From positions 1,490,501 to 1,554,500 of the forward strand of contig NC_088313.1 in assembly GCF_910592395.1 (NCBI RefSeq): a stretch of 64,000 nucleotides of DNA, read 5' to 3'. A program made the translations under genes and the position numbers. This document shows, in pieces, positions 22,369 to 38,126 of this stretch. The notes under the pieces were generated by a model. That model was not told the origin of the DNA. It saw only the letters and a program-made list of their open reading frames with translations, and ran no database searches. Within the stretch, counting starts at the first letter, position 1, and each line of letters opens with the position of its first letter. The DNA comes from Lineus longissimus. Taxonomy: Eukaryota; Nemertea; Pilidiophora; Heteronemertea; Lineidae.

Positions 22369-23373
22369 TTAAGTCACAGTATCCGATGTACTGTTATGTG
22401 CAAGATTCGATGCAGCCACGCCGGGAGCGACAGATCTGTCTGGTAGATGAAGCAGCTTTTTGAACGCCTGTCTCATCTTCGAGTTCTTCCACGCGTAAAT
22501 GATCGGGTTCAGTATGCTGTTGAAACAAGCTAAGGTGTACGTCACGAGGAGCACCGTGCGATTGGTCAGCCGAATGTCTGCGTACATAATTGTCAGAACC
22601 ACAATGAGAGGGAGCCAACAAGTCAAAAATCCACCCACTACCAGCAAAAACATTTTTACCGCCCTGTAGTCTGACTTCGAGTTTTGTGCTTGGTCTTGAA
22701 CCTGTGTTTCTTCTCGAATCCTATTTTGCTGCCGATGTGCTATCACATACAGCTGAGTGTATAGGACGACTTGGAGGATGGACATCAGGTATATATAACC
22801 GATAATGAAAAGCTTATATCCGGGATGGTGGAATTCTTCGTAGGTGCATGTATTAATCTTCCAATTTTTTCTGCCTGCGAATTGGCAGAGGCCCATTGAT
22901 ATCGAGATCCCCCAAATTGCGATTAGAATGACGGTGACTTTTCGCGTGGTCATTTCTTGGTTGTAATGCAATGGGCGATTGATCGCGAGTGAGCGATCGA
23001 TGGCAATAAACGTCATGTTTAAGAGCGTGCAGTACACGGAGATGATGACCGTCAACTGAACGATTGAACACATAACTATGTCTGATGAATCGAACGAAAA
23101 AATAATATTGGAGGTGGTGAGTATAAGTATCGACAGTCCCACCAAAGTATCGGCGACAGCTAAACTGCACATGATCAAAAACATGTTTGTCCGAAGCGAG
23201 CGGAATTTCGCAACGGCTGCAATCACCAGCAGATTCCCGAATAGAATCATTGCAGCTCCGGCCAAGTTGACGACAGAGATAGCGGTCTGCAATGCCAAGA
23301 CCCCTTTGATGTCATTGAAGTTCGTTTCGGGGGAGGCTGTGGTCAGGATTTGAATACTCGTTGTATTTGCCAT
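22369..23373 (-). CDS. Class A (rhodopsin-family) GPCR, tandem copy 2
   Basis: A 334-residue receptor in one exon, paralogue of 16838-17842 with the same start, length and motifs (D75, C102, DRS, CWLP, NPIIY). Residues 1-189 are identical. The 15 differences cluster in TM5 (IIGYIYLMS against VIGYLCVMS), the third intracellular loop (IREETQVQ against SREETQAP), TM6 (CWLPLI against CWLPVT), TM7 and the tail. The reading frame is intact, so both copies look functional. Upstream DNA is nearly identical too, including a spliced-UTR acceptor at about 23536. Ligand unknown. Confidence 0.93.
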   Translation of the reverse strand: MANTTSIQILTTASPETNFNDIKGVLALQTAISVVNLAGAAMILFGNLLVIAAVAKFRSLRTNMFLIMCSLAVADTLVGLSILILTTSNIIFSFDSSDIVMCSIVQLTVIISVYCTLLNMTFIAIDRSLAINRPLHYNQEMTTRKVTVILIAIWGISISMGLCQFAGRKNWKINTCTYEEFHHPGYKLFIIGYIYLMSILQVVLYTQLYVIAHRQQNRIREETQVQDQAQNSKSDYRAVKMFLLVVGGFLTCWLPLIVVLTIMYADIRLTNRTVLLVTYTLACFNSILNPIIYAWKNSKMRQAFKKLLHLPDRSVAPGVAASNLAHNSTSDTVT

Positions 23374-23469
23374 AGTTCTTGGACAGTCGGCTCCTTGAAT
23401 TTTGAACGCGGTTTAACACTACACCCAGTACAAAAGTTACTCTTCTTCACCTGTTATTGTGATAGATAT

Positions 23470-23517
23470 TCAAGGTTCTGTTGAGCCACCTATCTTCATA
23501 TCCTCCTCAATGTCCAT
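23470..23517 (-). promoter_or_regulatory. Short upstream ORF in predicted 5' UTR of GPCR copy 2
   Basis: Counterpart of 17939-17986; reads MDIEEDMKIGGSTEP, one change (A6D). Same spacing to the receptor ATG. Confidence 0.4.
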
Positions 23518-24130
23518 GTTTTTGAGTACTCCGACCTGAAACATAGAAAAAGCATCACTATTAGCCAGGAGTCTCTTCTGAGTATTTTCACAGTTCAGTA
23601 TACATTCAGGGTGATCCACAAAAACTGTTATTCTGCAAGGAATTTTTTTGCAAACGGTGGGGGAGTGTTATACATCTTGGCTGTCAGATGCATTTTTTAA
23701 GTCCACTTTTTCCTCATATCTTTTGATAGTAACAGAATTTCAGAATGTCCATTTTACTCCTTGACTTTAAGGGCATGTATGCATGGAAGAATGGACCAGG
23801 GATATCTCTGTGTCCACTTGCACACCACTCGGGTGCTTGCATATGCCCAGGAGACTGCGCCGATGTCATGAAACAAGTTGAAATGTACGGTGGCTGGGAA
23901 AGCCAATGAAATTATTTTTTATAACTCGGGCACCCGACATCTCGGGCGCCCGACTTAGTATCTCGATCGCCCTACTTATAGTAACTCCGGCGCGGCCCGA
24001 CTGGAAGCGGACTTGGCTTGAAGTGCGATATTTATATGATAATTGCTATGATATCAGGGGTAATTAGGTTACAAAATACGTAAATATGTTCACAAATAAA
24101 AGTTACTGTGAAAATCGCAAAACACCTTTG

Positions 24131-24436
24131 TCCCTGTATGAATCTCGACTCTCAGGAGAAGTTTTGTAGTCTTCCGATCTAAACTGACTGAGGAGTTACA
24201 TTACAAGTTACATTGCGTCCATTATAGTGGTGATATGATATGATGACATGATAGTATCCCCTGGATTTATTGCCCTTATATCATCTACTTGCACTGCTGA
24301 TTAATCTCATAAAAACGAGTTATTTAGTCTGGCCTTGGACTTTATTTAACTTAGACATGCAATGTACCTACTTCTAATTATCACTTAATGCCATATCTTA
24401 TCTCCTAAAGGAAATTGGGAACTTAAGATTTTTTTT
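24131..24436 (-). repeat. Inverted segment of the duplication, part 1
   Basis: Reverse complement of about 19285-19590 in unit 1. It begins at ccctgtatgaatctcgactc directly after sequence homologous to 18600. Together with 25271-25410 it is one inverted block interrupted by the insertion at 24437-25270. Confidence 0.9.
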
Positions 24437-25270
24437 GGTGTATTCCTGTTTCGCCTATTCCTGTTCCGCCTATTCCTGTTTCGCCTATTCCTGTTTCGCC
24501 TAATTCCTGTTTCGCCTAATTCCTGTTTCGCCTATTCCTGTTTCGCCTAATTCCTGTTTCGCCTATTCCTGTTTCGCCTAATTCCTGTTTAGCCTATTCC
24601 TGTTTCGCCTATTCAAATGTATTGCTAACCTCCCCACAGACGTAGGAATATGAACCGTCCCTTACTGACCGACCAAACCCGAGGAGAGCCACATATGTAC
24701 GCATTGAAACAATACGTCAATGGAGAGAGGGACATAATGAGTTACGTTGATGCCATCAGTTACCTTGTCTGACATAATATCATGATATGTATTTTCCACC
24801 TTGTTTGACTATATATGTGCTGTACCTACATGTATATTATGACATGGGTTTTACAGCTGATTTTGATCATAATTATGAGAATGTACAATATTACGTATTT
24901 TTATCAAAAACTCATGAATTCAGTTTTCATAAAATAAACGACTGCTTTACTCTACTTAATCTGTTAGTTTTTACTGTGTGTCAGTATGGTCCTATGGTCC
25001 TATGGTCAAATAAGTCCCGGACTGTCCCCGCTTTCAAGGTGACTCTTTCAAAACGGTCATGGCATGGTTTGTTAACAAAGTTGATGGCATTTGATTAGTC
25101 AAATTGTCATCACATCGTTAACATCATCCAATTGTCCCCTCACATTTTCCCCATAAAATGGACATGCATCCCTAAGGTTCCCCGTGGGAAAGTCGATTTA
25201 TTGTAGGGGTACTGGAAAGTAGGCGAAACAGGAATAGGCGAAACAGGAATAGGCGAAACAGGCATAAACC
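24437..25270. mobile_element. Insertion with subterminal tandem repeats (cctgtttcgcctatt)
   Basis: An 834-bp insertion into an oligo-T site; unit 1 has the uninterrupted homologue near 19295. The left end is ggtgtattcctgtttcgcc and the right end reads ggtttatgcctgtttcgcc on the minus strand, so the ends are inverted. The left arm holds about twelve 15-16-bp units of cctgtttcgcctaatt type and the right arm about three. The interior (24620-25200) encodes nothing recognisable. Probably a non-autonomous DNA transposon of unknown family. Confidence 0.82.
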
Positions 25271-25410
25271 TTTTTTTTAGAATGTCATTATGCATCAATT
25301 GATTACACCCTTGTTCATTATGGAGTTTTATATCGTACACTATAATAACTGGTTTCGTATGTGTAATCATGGTATTAAAAGATGTCTGTAAGAAACTATA
25401 GCCACCCTTT
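25271..25410 (-). repeat. Inverted segment of the duplication, part 2
   Basis: Reverse complement of unit 1 positions about 18703-18726 joined to 19177-19295. The join marks the empty site of the insertion at 18727-19176. Direct homology resumes at 25411 with aaatatttggattctg. Confidence 0.88.
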
Positions 25411-26695
25411 AAATATTTGGATTCTGTAGCAATTATGGAGAAATTGCTTTTTTTGTTGCTTCCATATAAGGGCATGGTCATCATCATGAGGTAGACTTTT
25501 CACCCAGTAATGAGTAATAAAAAAGGCCAATCTTGTTTAAAAAAAGTAATTCTATAACCGTACATATATAGCGCAGTAAAAGGAAGAAATTATTGAGTCG
25601 AAAAGATAATAGGCTTGCACTGAAATTCTGCAAAATAAATTACGGATGAATTGGTTTTTCGCATTAGTTAAATTATAATATTACCTTTGAATATTTGAAA
25701 TCCCTTGCGAAGAATATTCCCTTATTTCCGTCTCTTCAAGGATTGTCCACATTGTCCATTTGAGTTTCCCCGGCAGACCTCTTTGAAGTGTTGTTGCATC
25801 GCTCCCGTCTTTCAATTAGTGAGACTGGACATGCATGGCCGATATCACTGGTCAAGTGAAGATGGATGGGCTCAGTTAGTAGTGATCAGTAGATCTCGCG
25901 GTGGAGGGAGTTCCGTAGGGTGTGTGCTTGATTGCAGTTACCTTGAGACATGTAACCGACAGCTCTGCCAATTTTCTCTGATCTGATCATTTTGCCACAG
26001 ACTCATCCACTCTCACGAGATTCTATGGCACCAGAGTATTACTTTAAAGAGAGGTCACAATTTTCCTACAGATTTAAACAGGCTCGAACGATCAAGACGA
26101 AGAATTCACTGCCTCTGTTCCTCGTCTAACGTCCGATCCAACTGCACTGACGTATTTATTGCGGCACTGCCACTCCCATGATGCCCCCGCGAGCTCAGGG
26201 TGTCATTGCATAAAAGGTGATAAGGGTCTCTGGACGGTAAATATAAAGGGTATGTTACCGTATGACAGATCCCCCCGGAGATGGCTCATACACCGACTGC
26301 AGAGGTAACAAGTTCAACGCTGATCATCAGGTGAAAATCCTTGGACTTTTATACTCTTAGACTCGGCTCTAAACCACCATGTCAGCAAAAAACCAGTGAA
26401 CCTGCCAACATTATTATCATAGAGTCATGAATATAGCGTACTCACATGCCGACTCACATGATGAACAACTCAATGTGTGGAGCGACAGGGCATTTTGTGC
26501 GGATGTAATGTGAGCATTCTTTCACAATACACATTATACATAATTATCGGCGACTTAATGAACCTTTGAGATACCAACCGGTTAATTGCTGTAACTTTAT
26601 CCGAACTGTCCGCTGGCTCAGGCCAGACCTCCCTCCGGCTATTGTCTAATGCCTCAAGAGACCAAAAGGAATCAGTAACTTTTGTATAATAGAAT

Positions 26696-26934
26696 AGGAA
26701 GTGACTATTTGGCAAGCCCGGCTTACCAAACAGCGAATGTCCTGAATGGAGAGCCGAACTCATTAATGTTAAAGTAAAGTCTCCAGCTCGCCAAACAGGG
26801 TAGATTTTTTACCTGTTTGGCAAGCCCGGCTGGCCGAACAGGGTGGCTTTTTAGTGCTGTTTGGCAAGCGGCTCTCCAAACAGGACAAAAAAAGATGCCT
26901 GTTCGGTGAGCGGCTTGCCAAATAGACCCCGGCC
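26696..26934. mobile_element. MITE family H, copy 1 (8-9-bp target duplication)
   Basis: About 239 bp present only in unit 2. The ends are imperfect inverted repeats sharing CTATTTGGCAAGCC, and the interior repeats tttggcaagc and ccaaacagg phrases in both orientations. Flanks are aatagaata and aatagaaca, a target duplication of 8-9 bp with one mismatch, as in hAT-like elements (inferred). A second copy lies inverted at 57171-57414. Confidence 0.85.
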
Positions 26935-27188
26935 AATAGAACATCCTGTATTTGTTTCCTTAACGGTGATGGATTTGAGGACTGTATATTTTAGTGGAAA
27001 CATTGAGAGAACGTTAAGACTTCTGCACTGTATAAATTCTTTAATGAAGAACACCTTCAAATTTCACAACAATACACAGGTTGAAACTGACCTGATCCTT
27101 TTGTATTTCTATTTACAAACAAGACAAATCCAATTCTGAACCGAATAACAAATATTGATTTCATTCACAACATAAGTTAAATGTCTAT

Positions 27189-27625
27189 AGTCGTAGTTCC
27201 ACCTATCATAAAACCCCGTGTTTTTTCAAGACCTTCGCCGTGTGTCAAAAAACCCGGGGTGCACTTACACCTATCAGTGGTGTTAGATAATGGTTTAATA
27301 ATAGCTCCGGCGACAGGTGCGCTGTAGGTAGGGAGCACTCCTGTGTTTCTTTCCCGTCGGAGGGGGATTTCGCATGCGGAATACCGAGGCAACTACAGCG
27401 CGCCATCTGTCGCCGGATCTTAGAACTTGCAATTGCCGTGTCTATTCAGATTCCACCTATCAAAAAACCCGTGTTGAACACGGGTCTAAATTAGCCCCCG
27501 ATTAGCCCCATCGAGCTCGATGGGGCTAATAGACACGGGGATTTGACACACGGGTCTATTTAGACACGGAAATTCATAGGTGTAAGTGCAAAAGACACAG
27601 GGATTTGATAGGTGAAAGTACGACT
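27189..27625. mobile_element. MITE family P, copy 1, with perfect 30-bp internal palindrome
   Basis: The ends are inverted: agtcgtagttccacctatca at the left, agtcgtactttcacctatca on the minus strand at the right. A perfect 30-bp palindrome centred on gagctc lies at 27501-27530. A second copy is at 54963-55363 in an intron of the Ig gene. Non-coding, with repeated cacggg/cccgtg phrases. Confidence 0.8.
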
Positions 27626-27661
27626 TAAGTCTCACCCCCCCCCCCCTCCCCTACCACATCT

Positions 27662-27849
27662 GTGACCCGTCATAGCAAAACCAGGTGCATGTCGCACAGA
27701 AGATGAGCCTAAATGACACCAGGAGATAATGGAAGAAATTGATGTGCTCATATTTCACAATAGGCAGACAATAGAGAAATGAACAAACAGTCCGTCTCAA
27801 CCTGCCAAGCTCAGAGCGACATGCGCCTGATTTTGCTGTGATGGGTCAC
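27662..27849. mobile_element. Foldback MITE, family F2, copy 1
   Basis: 188 bp. Ends GTGACCCGTCATAGCAAAAC and the inverted ttttgctgtgatgggtcac. Related to family F1 through GTGACCC ends, gtccgt and gttcatttc arms, but diverged. The second F2 copy is 42583-42770. Flanks atct/attt suggest a 4-bp target with one mismatch. Confidence 0.8.
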
Positions 27850-28825
27850 ATTTATCATGGCGATGTAAATAAAAATATCCAACTCTTTATACAAAGAATG
27901 TGATGGTAAGGATCACTTTAGAGCTTTGCATAGTCAAACTGGGAAAAACTTCCCAATGTTTTTAATATCATCATTATCAAATGGTCAACAACATCAAAGC
28001 GTCAGGTAAAGACTTCTACATGTTCTAGGGCTAGGCACAAACTGCTACTAAAACGCTTTATATCACAGCAAGATGCTCAGTGGCCGACTGCTGAGTGTGC
28101 AACAAAAAGGTTGGTGAATCCTGTTGCAATCCTCATGGACATAATGGCAAGGGAAATGACCCCCGTCTGAGGTTTCAATTTCTCAAACTCAACGTGAAAC
28201 CAGAAAGTTCTGAAAAGTCAGTTTAGTCCCTTACTCAAATCGAGAAATCTGATCTGATTTGAGAGCACGAATTGCAAGTTGTTTTTAGCTCGAAAAGTTC
28301 TTTTTTCCACTTGAAAAAACTCCAGGCTGATGTTTCTACCAGAAGGATGTCTCTGCCGGCAATATTTATGTGTCTCCTGTAAAAGCTTGGAACCGGTATT
28401 CCAGCTGCCGTCTTCGCTGTTTTAACTCTCTGTGCAGAACTTCAGCCTGAAATACGGACATGTAAGATTACAAGCAGCAAATTCACACTGAGCTAAGTCA
28501 ATGATGCGCCGTCCCAAACATGGAGAAGACTCCTTTTGGGTGTAAAAAAACTTGCAACGCAACCGGTACAGGCTTTCATTTATTCATCTCAATACCTATA
28601 AGTTTGCCGGTCAATTTAGTGGTAGTGATCATCTATCCTGTTCAAATTCAAGCAAGAAGGTTTTTGAATATGCACACTATGAAATACATGTGACAAACTC
28701 GCCCTCGCCCTCAAAATAATGGTGCAATGGCCAGATTCACTCTTAAAATCTAAAATAAAAACAATTCAAATATCACTCAAAAGCATAATCTATAAAAATT
28801 GTGGGGTATCTGCTGTCTAAATTAT
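27850..28825. other. Non-coding stretch, no gene supported
   Basis: AT-rich, stop-dense in all frames; no repeats or motifs that I could recognise. Confidence 0.5.
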
Positions 28826-29013
28826 GTGATGTTTCCAAACGCGATGTATGTGATGTTTCCAAAAGTGCTGCATGTGATGTTTCCAAACGCGCTGTATGTG
28901 ATGTTTCCAAAAGCGCTATATGTGATGTTTCCAAAAGCGATGTATGTGATGTTTCCAAAAGCGTTGTATGTGGTGTTTCCAAAAGCGCTGTATGTGATGT
29001 TTCCAAAAGCGCT
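28826..29013. repeat. 24-bp minisatellite, about eight units
   Basis: Tandem units of gatgtttccaaaagcgctgt + atgt with scattered single-base variants. Because the period is a multiple of three and units lack stops, three frames stay open and mimic 8-residue protein repeats. I do not regard them as coding. Confidence 0.95.
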
Positions 29014-29464
29014 GTAGCACCGATCTGTTAGAGGGTCAACTAGTAAGGTCCTTTACTAATACAACATATTTTCGACAGTGTTGAGACGGAGAGGTGCTGT
29101 GATATCCATCCGACTCAAGTAAAACTCCTTCTGGAGACGAAGGTATTTGGAAGTTTCAGAGTGGGTGGTGCAGGGCAAAGCAAGAGTTTTAGTGAAACAT
29201 AGGATTACTGAGGAGACACCCAAATCAAACCCAACACCTTTTCCGTTACATTTCATTTCTACCTACTTTAAAGATCATGTACTGTCCGTCATGGCGGCCA
29301 ATAACAATAGCACGTTAAGCCCAGAAATAATTGAAATTCTAGTTCTGTAACCAGAGGACTTTATTCTAAAAGTTTTATTTCGTACATAACAAGTACAACA
29401 GCTAAATTCTGAGCTTGATGAAAGAATGTATTGTTCTACTGAATAGTTACTATTTCACATTTGC

Positions 29465-29549
29465 AATCAAACAATGAGGCTTTAAGCCAATGAAATATGC
29501 AAATTCTAATTTGTTTATTTCATTGGCTTCAAAGCCTCATTGTTTGATT
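29465..29549. repeat. 85-bp near-perfect hairpin
   Basis: Arms of 32-33 bp (aatcaaacaatgaggctttaagcc... and its inverse) differ by one inserted base and flank a loop of about 20 bases. Could be a tiny foldback element. Confidence 0.85.
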
Positions 29550-29956
29550 TAAGTTCCGGCCATTGGTCACCATGACAGAGACATGGGCTAATGAATTTTA
29601 ACTTTCTTCCATGATAAGGTGTTATATTTTTAGTCTAAAGAATACCAGTTTTTGGGGAAGAAATGAATGTAATATTAGTGGGATATAATAAGTTGAAAAT
29701 AATGGGAGTGCATGGCTGGGATGGTAGTCTGGAAATATGCTGTTGGATGAGCAAATGTGAGCCATACCTATTGCATCGCCCGATTTAATTCAAACTATGT
29801 ATAATGTGGCAGCGTGGCGACTCAGTGCGTGCTTGTATAACGATGCTTCAACGTTTGATTGCAGCGCTCCGATTGGGCACTTGTTTTCTACTACTATCCG
29901 TCCCCGAAGGGTATGGATTTCACCAGGGGTTTGAAATATCGAGAGGTGAAGTATAT

Positions 29957-30177
29957 GTGACCCGCTCTACCAAAACTAGGCGCTTGTCGCATCTGAACTT
30001 GACAGGTTGATACGGACTTGTTGTTCATTTCCCTATTGTAGACCTTTTGTGAAATGTGACCAAATCAGTTTGTAATAGATTTCACAAAAGGTCTACAATA
30101 GGGAAATGAACAACAAGTCCGTATCAACCTGTCGAGTTCAGATGCGACAAGCGCCTAGTTTTGGTGGAGCGAGTCAC
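29957..30177. mobile_element. Palindromic foldback MITE, family F1, copy 2
   Basis: 221 bp, same arms and loop orientation as 21289-21509, flanked by atat on both sides (29953-29956 and 30178-30181). It ends two bases from the start of the MITE at 30184. Confidence 0.95.
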
Positions 30178-30183
30178 ATATTA

Positions 30184-30379
30184 GGTCCGTTTAGACGACG
30201 CGAAAAAATCCGGATGCGTCCCGAATCCGGATTAATTTTTCGTCGTGTAAACGCAAAAAGATCCGGATCAATGTGGTTGCATCCGGACTAAAAAGGTACC
30301 ATCGCCTTGGGTGGTTTTAATCCGGATTCATCCAGATTCGATCCGAATGCGGTCTTTTCGCCTGTCGTCTAAACGGCCC
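30184..30379. mobile_element. MITE with GGYCCGTTTAGACGAC inverted ends
   Basis: About 196 bp. Left end ggtccgtttagacgacgcga; right end on the minus strand gggccgtttagacgacaggc. The interior repeats atccggatt phrases in both orientations. TA on both sides suggests a TA target, but the neighbouring F1 element obscures the left flank. No other copy seen. Confidence 0.82.
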
Positions 30380-30449
30380 TATAGAAAACCACTGGTGCCA
30401 GAAAGAGAGTAGCACAGAATGTAAATGAACATGATGAATAGAAGCATGC

Positions 30450-30455
30450 TTTATT
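30450..30455 (-). terminator. Candidate polyadenylation signal for LRRC27-like gene
   Basis: AATAAA on the minus strand about 390 bases beyond the LRRC27-like stop codon. It is the nearest canonical signal that I found in that direction. Confidence 0.45.
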
Positions 30456-30846
30456 ATTTGGTCAACCAACATCACAATAAAATGCACCCTACACCAAGCA
30501 GAAAGGATAAGAATTAACCTATAATAGCTGATCAGATTTTGGTAGGATTTTGTCGCATATCGCCGCAGCGTCGTAAGAGTTCAGTCTGCAGGATTTTTAC
30601 CTGTTGGAAATGGAAGGACTAGTTAAAGGTAGTGCTGATAGGTGGCGTGCTGGTACTATACATGCAGCTTCCACTAAAGAAAGCTAATCATGCCTCTGAT
30701 TTTGGAAGCTGGGCAGGAAGCAAGGATAAAAGAGTTCTCAAACCCGCCAATACAGTGAAACCTCTATTACAGACACGTCTGTAAACAGGACAGCTCATCT
30801 ATTAAGACACATACTTTGTTCCTGTAGTAGTTATTAGACGCTATAA

Positions 30847-36486
<5,640 letters not shown>

Positions 36487-38015
36487 GTCCACATTAATGC
36501 ATCGATTACACAATGACAGTATTCTATGTATTTATTTCCATCAACAACCAAACATTTGCGAATTTCCTTAAGTTATCGAGGAGTCATTAAGCAAAATTCC
36601 ACTGCAAATCGAGAAAGTCGGTGCTCGGGTCCGCCATGTTTAAACAAAGTTGGCTATTTCAACCTCGCTTGCAGGATTTCTTGAGAAATCACATGCACAG
36701 TAATTGCACTATCTCAGATTCATCAAAAGCCTGCAAGCGAGAACGGGAAGCCATCGCCATGGCGATTATACAGTGCGCGTCAGAAGAAACTGAGCCTATG
36801 TTAGTTAGATAACAATGACATAACTTTAGGTTTTATCCAAAGGCGGCATCCAAAATAATTTTGGTGGCTATGTGCCAGTGCTTATGTGCAGAAGGACTTT
36901 CAAGCACACAAGACTCAATCTGAAGATCGAAGAGACATTATAACTGTCTTCTCTGTACCAGGGTCGAGCAGTTGTGTTATTCTAGGATGAGACAGAGAAT
37001 TCGATCGACAATGTTCTTATAATGAGTGTGGTTCAGTCTTCGGTCATGTAATGATGAAGCAAAATACAATTTGTAGTGTCTCCTCCAGGGTTGTGACTGT
37101 CTTTGGAGAGTGTGTGACTTACATACATAAGTTGGTCAATTTGACGGCACATACAAAATTCATGCTGCGTCGCCCCCCCCCCCCCCCCCCCCCCGCCTTA
37201 TGAGATGCATACGTACTTCGGTTATGACCCAATTCAGTATCATTGTCTCATTGGCAAGAGTCATTTCTGAAGGACACGCCGGTACGCGAATTTTTAAATC
37301 TTCCATCCGAAGTTCAACTGACGTCACAGACTTGTCGAATTCTGATTGGCCGAAAGTACACAATGCTTTGCTGAAAGGCTCAGGAAAACAAATTCGCCTC
37401 CAGGGCGACTAAACCAGGCCAGTCCACTGCATCCGGAGTGTAATCATCAGGCGCAGTATGCGTCAATGCCATCTTATGGGACAAGTTGGTACCAATCTAA
37501 GAGAGGAGGGGACCGTCTCATAGGCCATGCCGACTTTGGAGCAGTGAATGTCAATCAAAAGTGTCCTCCTTTCACTTTTGATTGTCACATCGTCCCAGAG
37601 ATGAGGGGGGTCAAAATTGAATGGCAATTCCCGAAGCAATGGCCCCCTTAATTGCGGAGGGGGGGGGGGGTGTACGGCTGACGTTTTCAAGAATGGGAAG
37701 ACCACCCAATAAGTGATATCATACTTAAAAGATGGCCATTCTCGGTGAATTTGTCCTCGGAACGGGATAGCAAAACCTCACTATTGTTACCATAGGGTCA
37801 CAAGGTTGTTGCACCACTCCCAAAATGTGGGATGGTTAGGAATATACATCTCGTTTTAAAAAATTTCTGCAAGTGACCTTGCCGTTAGGGTAGGTTCAGA
37901 GGAAAAACAAAATAAAACAAGGTTCTTATTTTAAATATTTATTTTACATTCCAAGCAATAGGACAAGGCGTCTGGATTGTCCTGTAGGAGGAAAACCGTT
38001 TCGACGGGAGAAAAC
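36487..38015. other. Upstream region of LRRC27-like gene; low-complexity tracts
   Basis: Probably contains the LRRC27 promoter. A plus-strand ORF at 36636-36812 (59 aa) starts in a strong context (gtccgccATGt) but has no recognised family. A C22 run lies at 37173-37194 and a G run near 37660-37670. Hairpin arms gtcaatcaaaagtg and its inverse lie at 37550-37588. Confidence 0.5.
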
Positions 38016-38126
38016 CTACGCATTCGAGTCAGCGCGCTTTGGACTCGGGTAAAACTCAGTCGCCATGTCACGATAACCAGGGACACATGGTGTCAAGTCA
38101 TTGTCGTCGATGTCTCCGCTAACGGC
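38016..38126 (-). CDS. Candidate terminal exon, unknown protein
   Basis: After an acceptor-like ttgggtctgcag the minus strand reads an open 36-codon stretch ending ATEFYPSPKRADSNA and a TAG. A minus-strand AATAAA follows about 80 bases later, near 37936. Composition looks protein-like (DIDDNDLTPCVPGYRD). I cannot find the upstream exons, and the next gene on the other side starts at 38.9 kb, so this could be chance. Confidence 0.25.
   Translation of the reverse strand, partial: AVSGDIDDNDLTPCVPGYRDMATEFYPSPKRADSNA

Larger units (their letters stand above)
21669..27137. repeat. Tandem segmental duplication, unit 2
   Basis: Direct copy of 15749-21659. Insertions unique to this unit are 24437-25270 and 26696-26934. 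The stretch homologous to about 18703-19590 of unit 1 is inverted here (24131-24436 and 25271-25410) with small losses at the breakpoints. A further segment of about 120 bp near 26305-26425 is absent from unit 1. Confidence 0.92.

Noticed and set aside
28773-29031. Three overlapping open frames with 8-residue protein repeats
   Set aside because: They are an artefact of a 24-bp minisatellite whose period is divisible by three and whose units lack stops; open on both strands.
36487-36513. LRRC27 start at 36513
   Set aside because: The codon there is TTG; the first in-frame ATG is at 36486.
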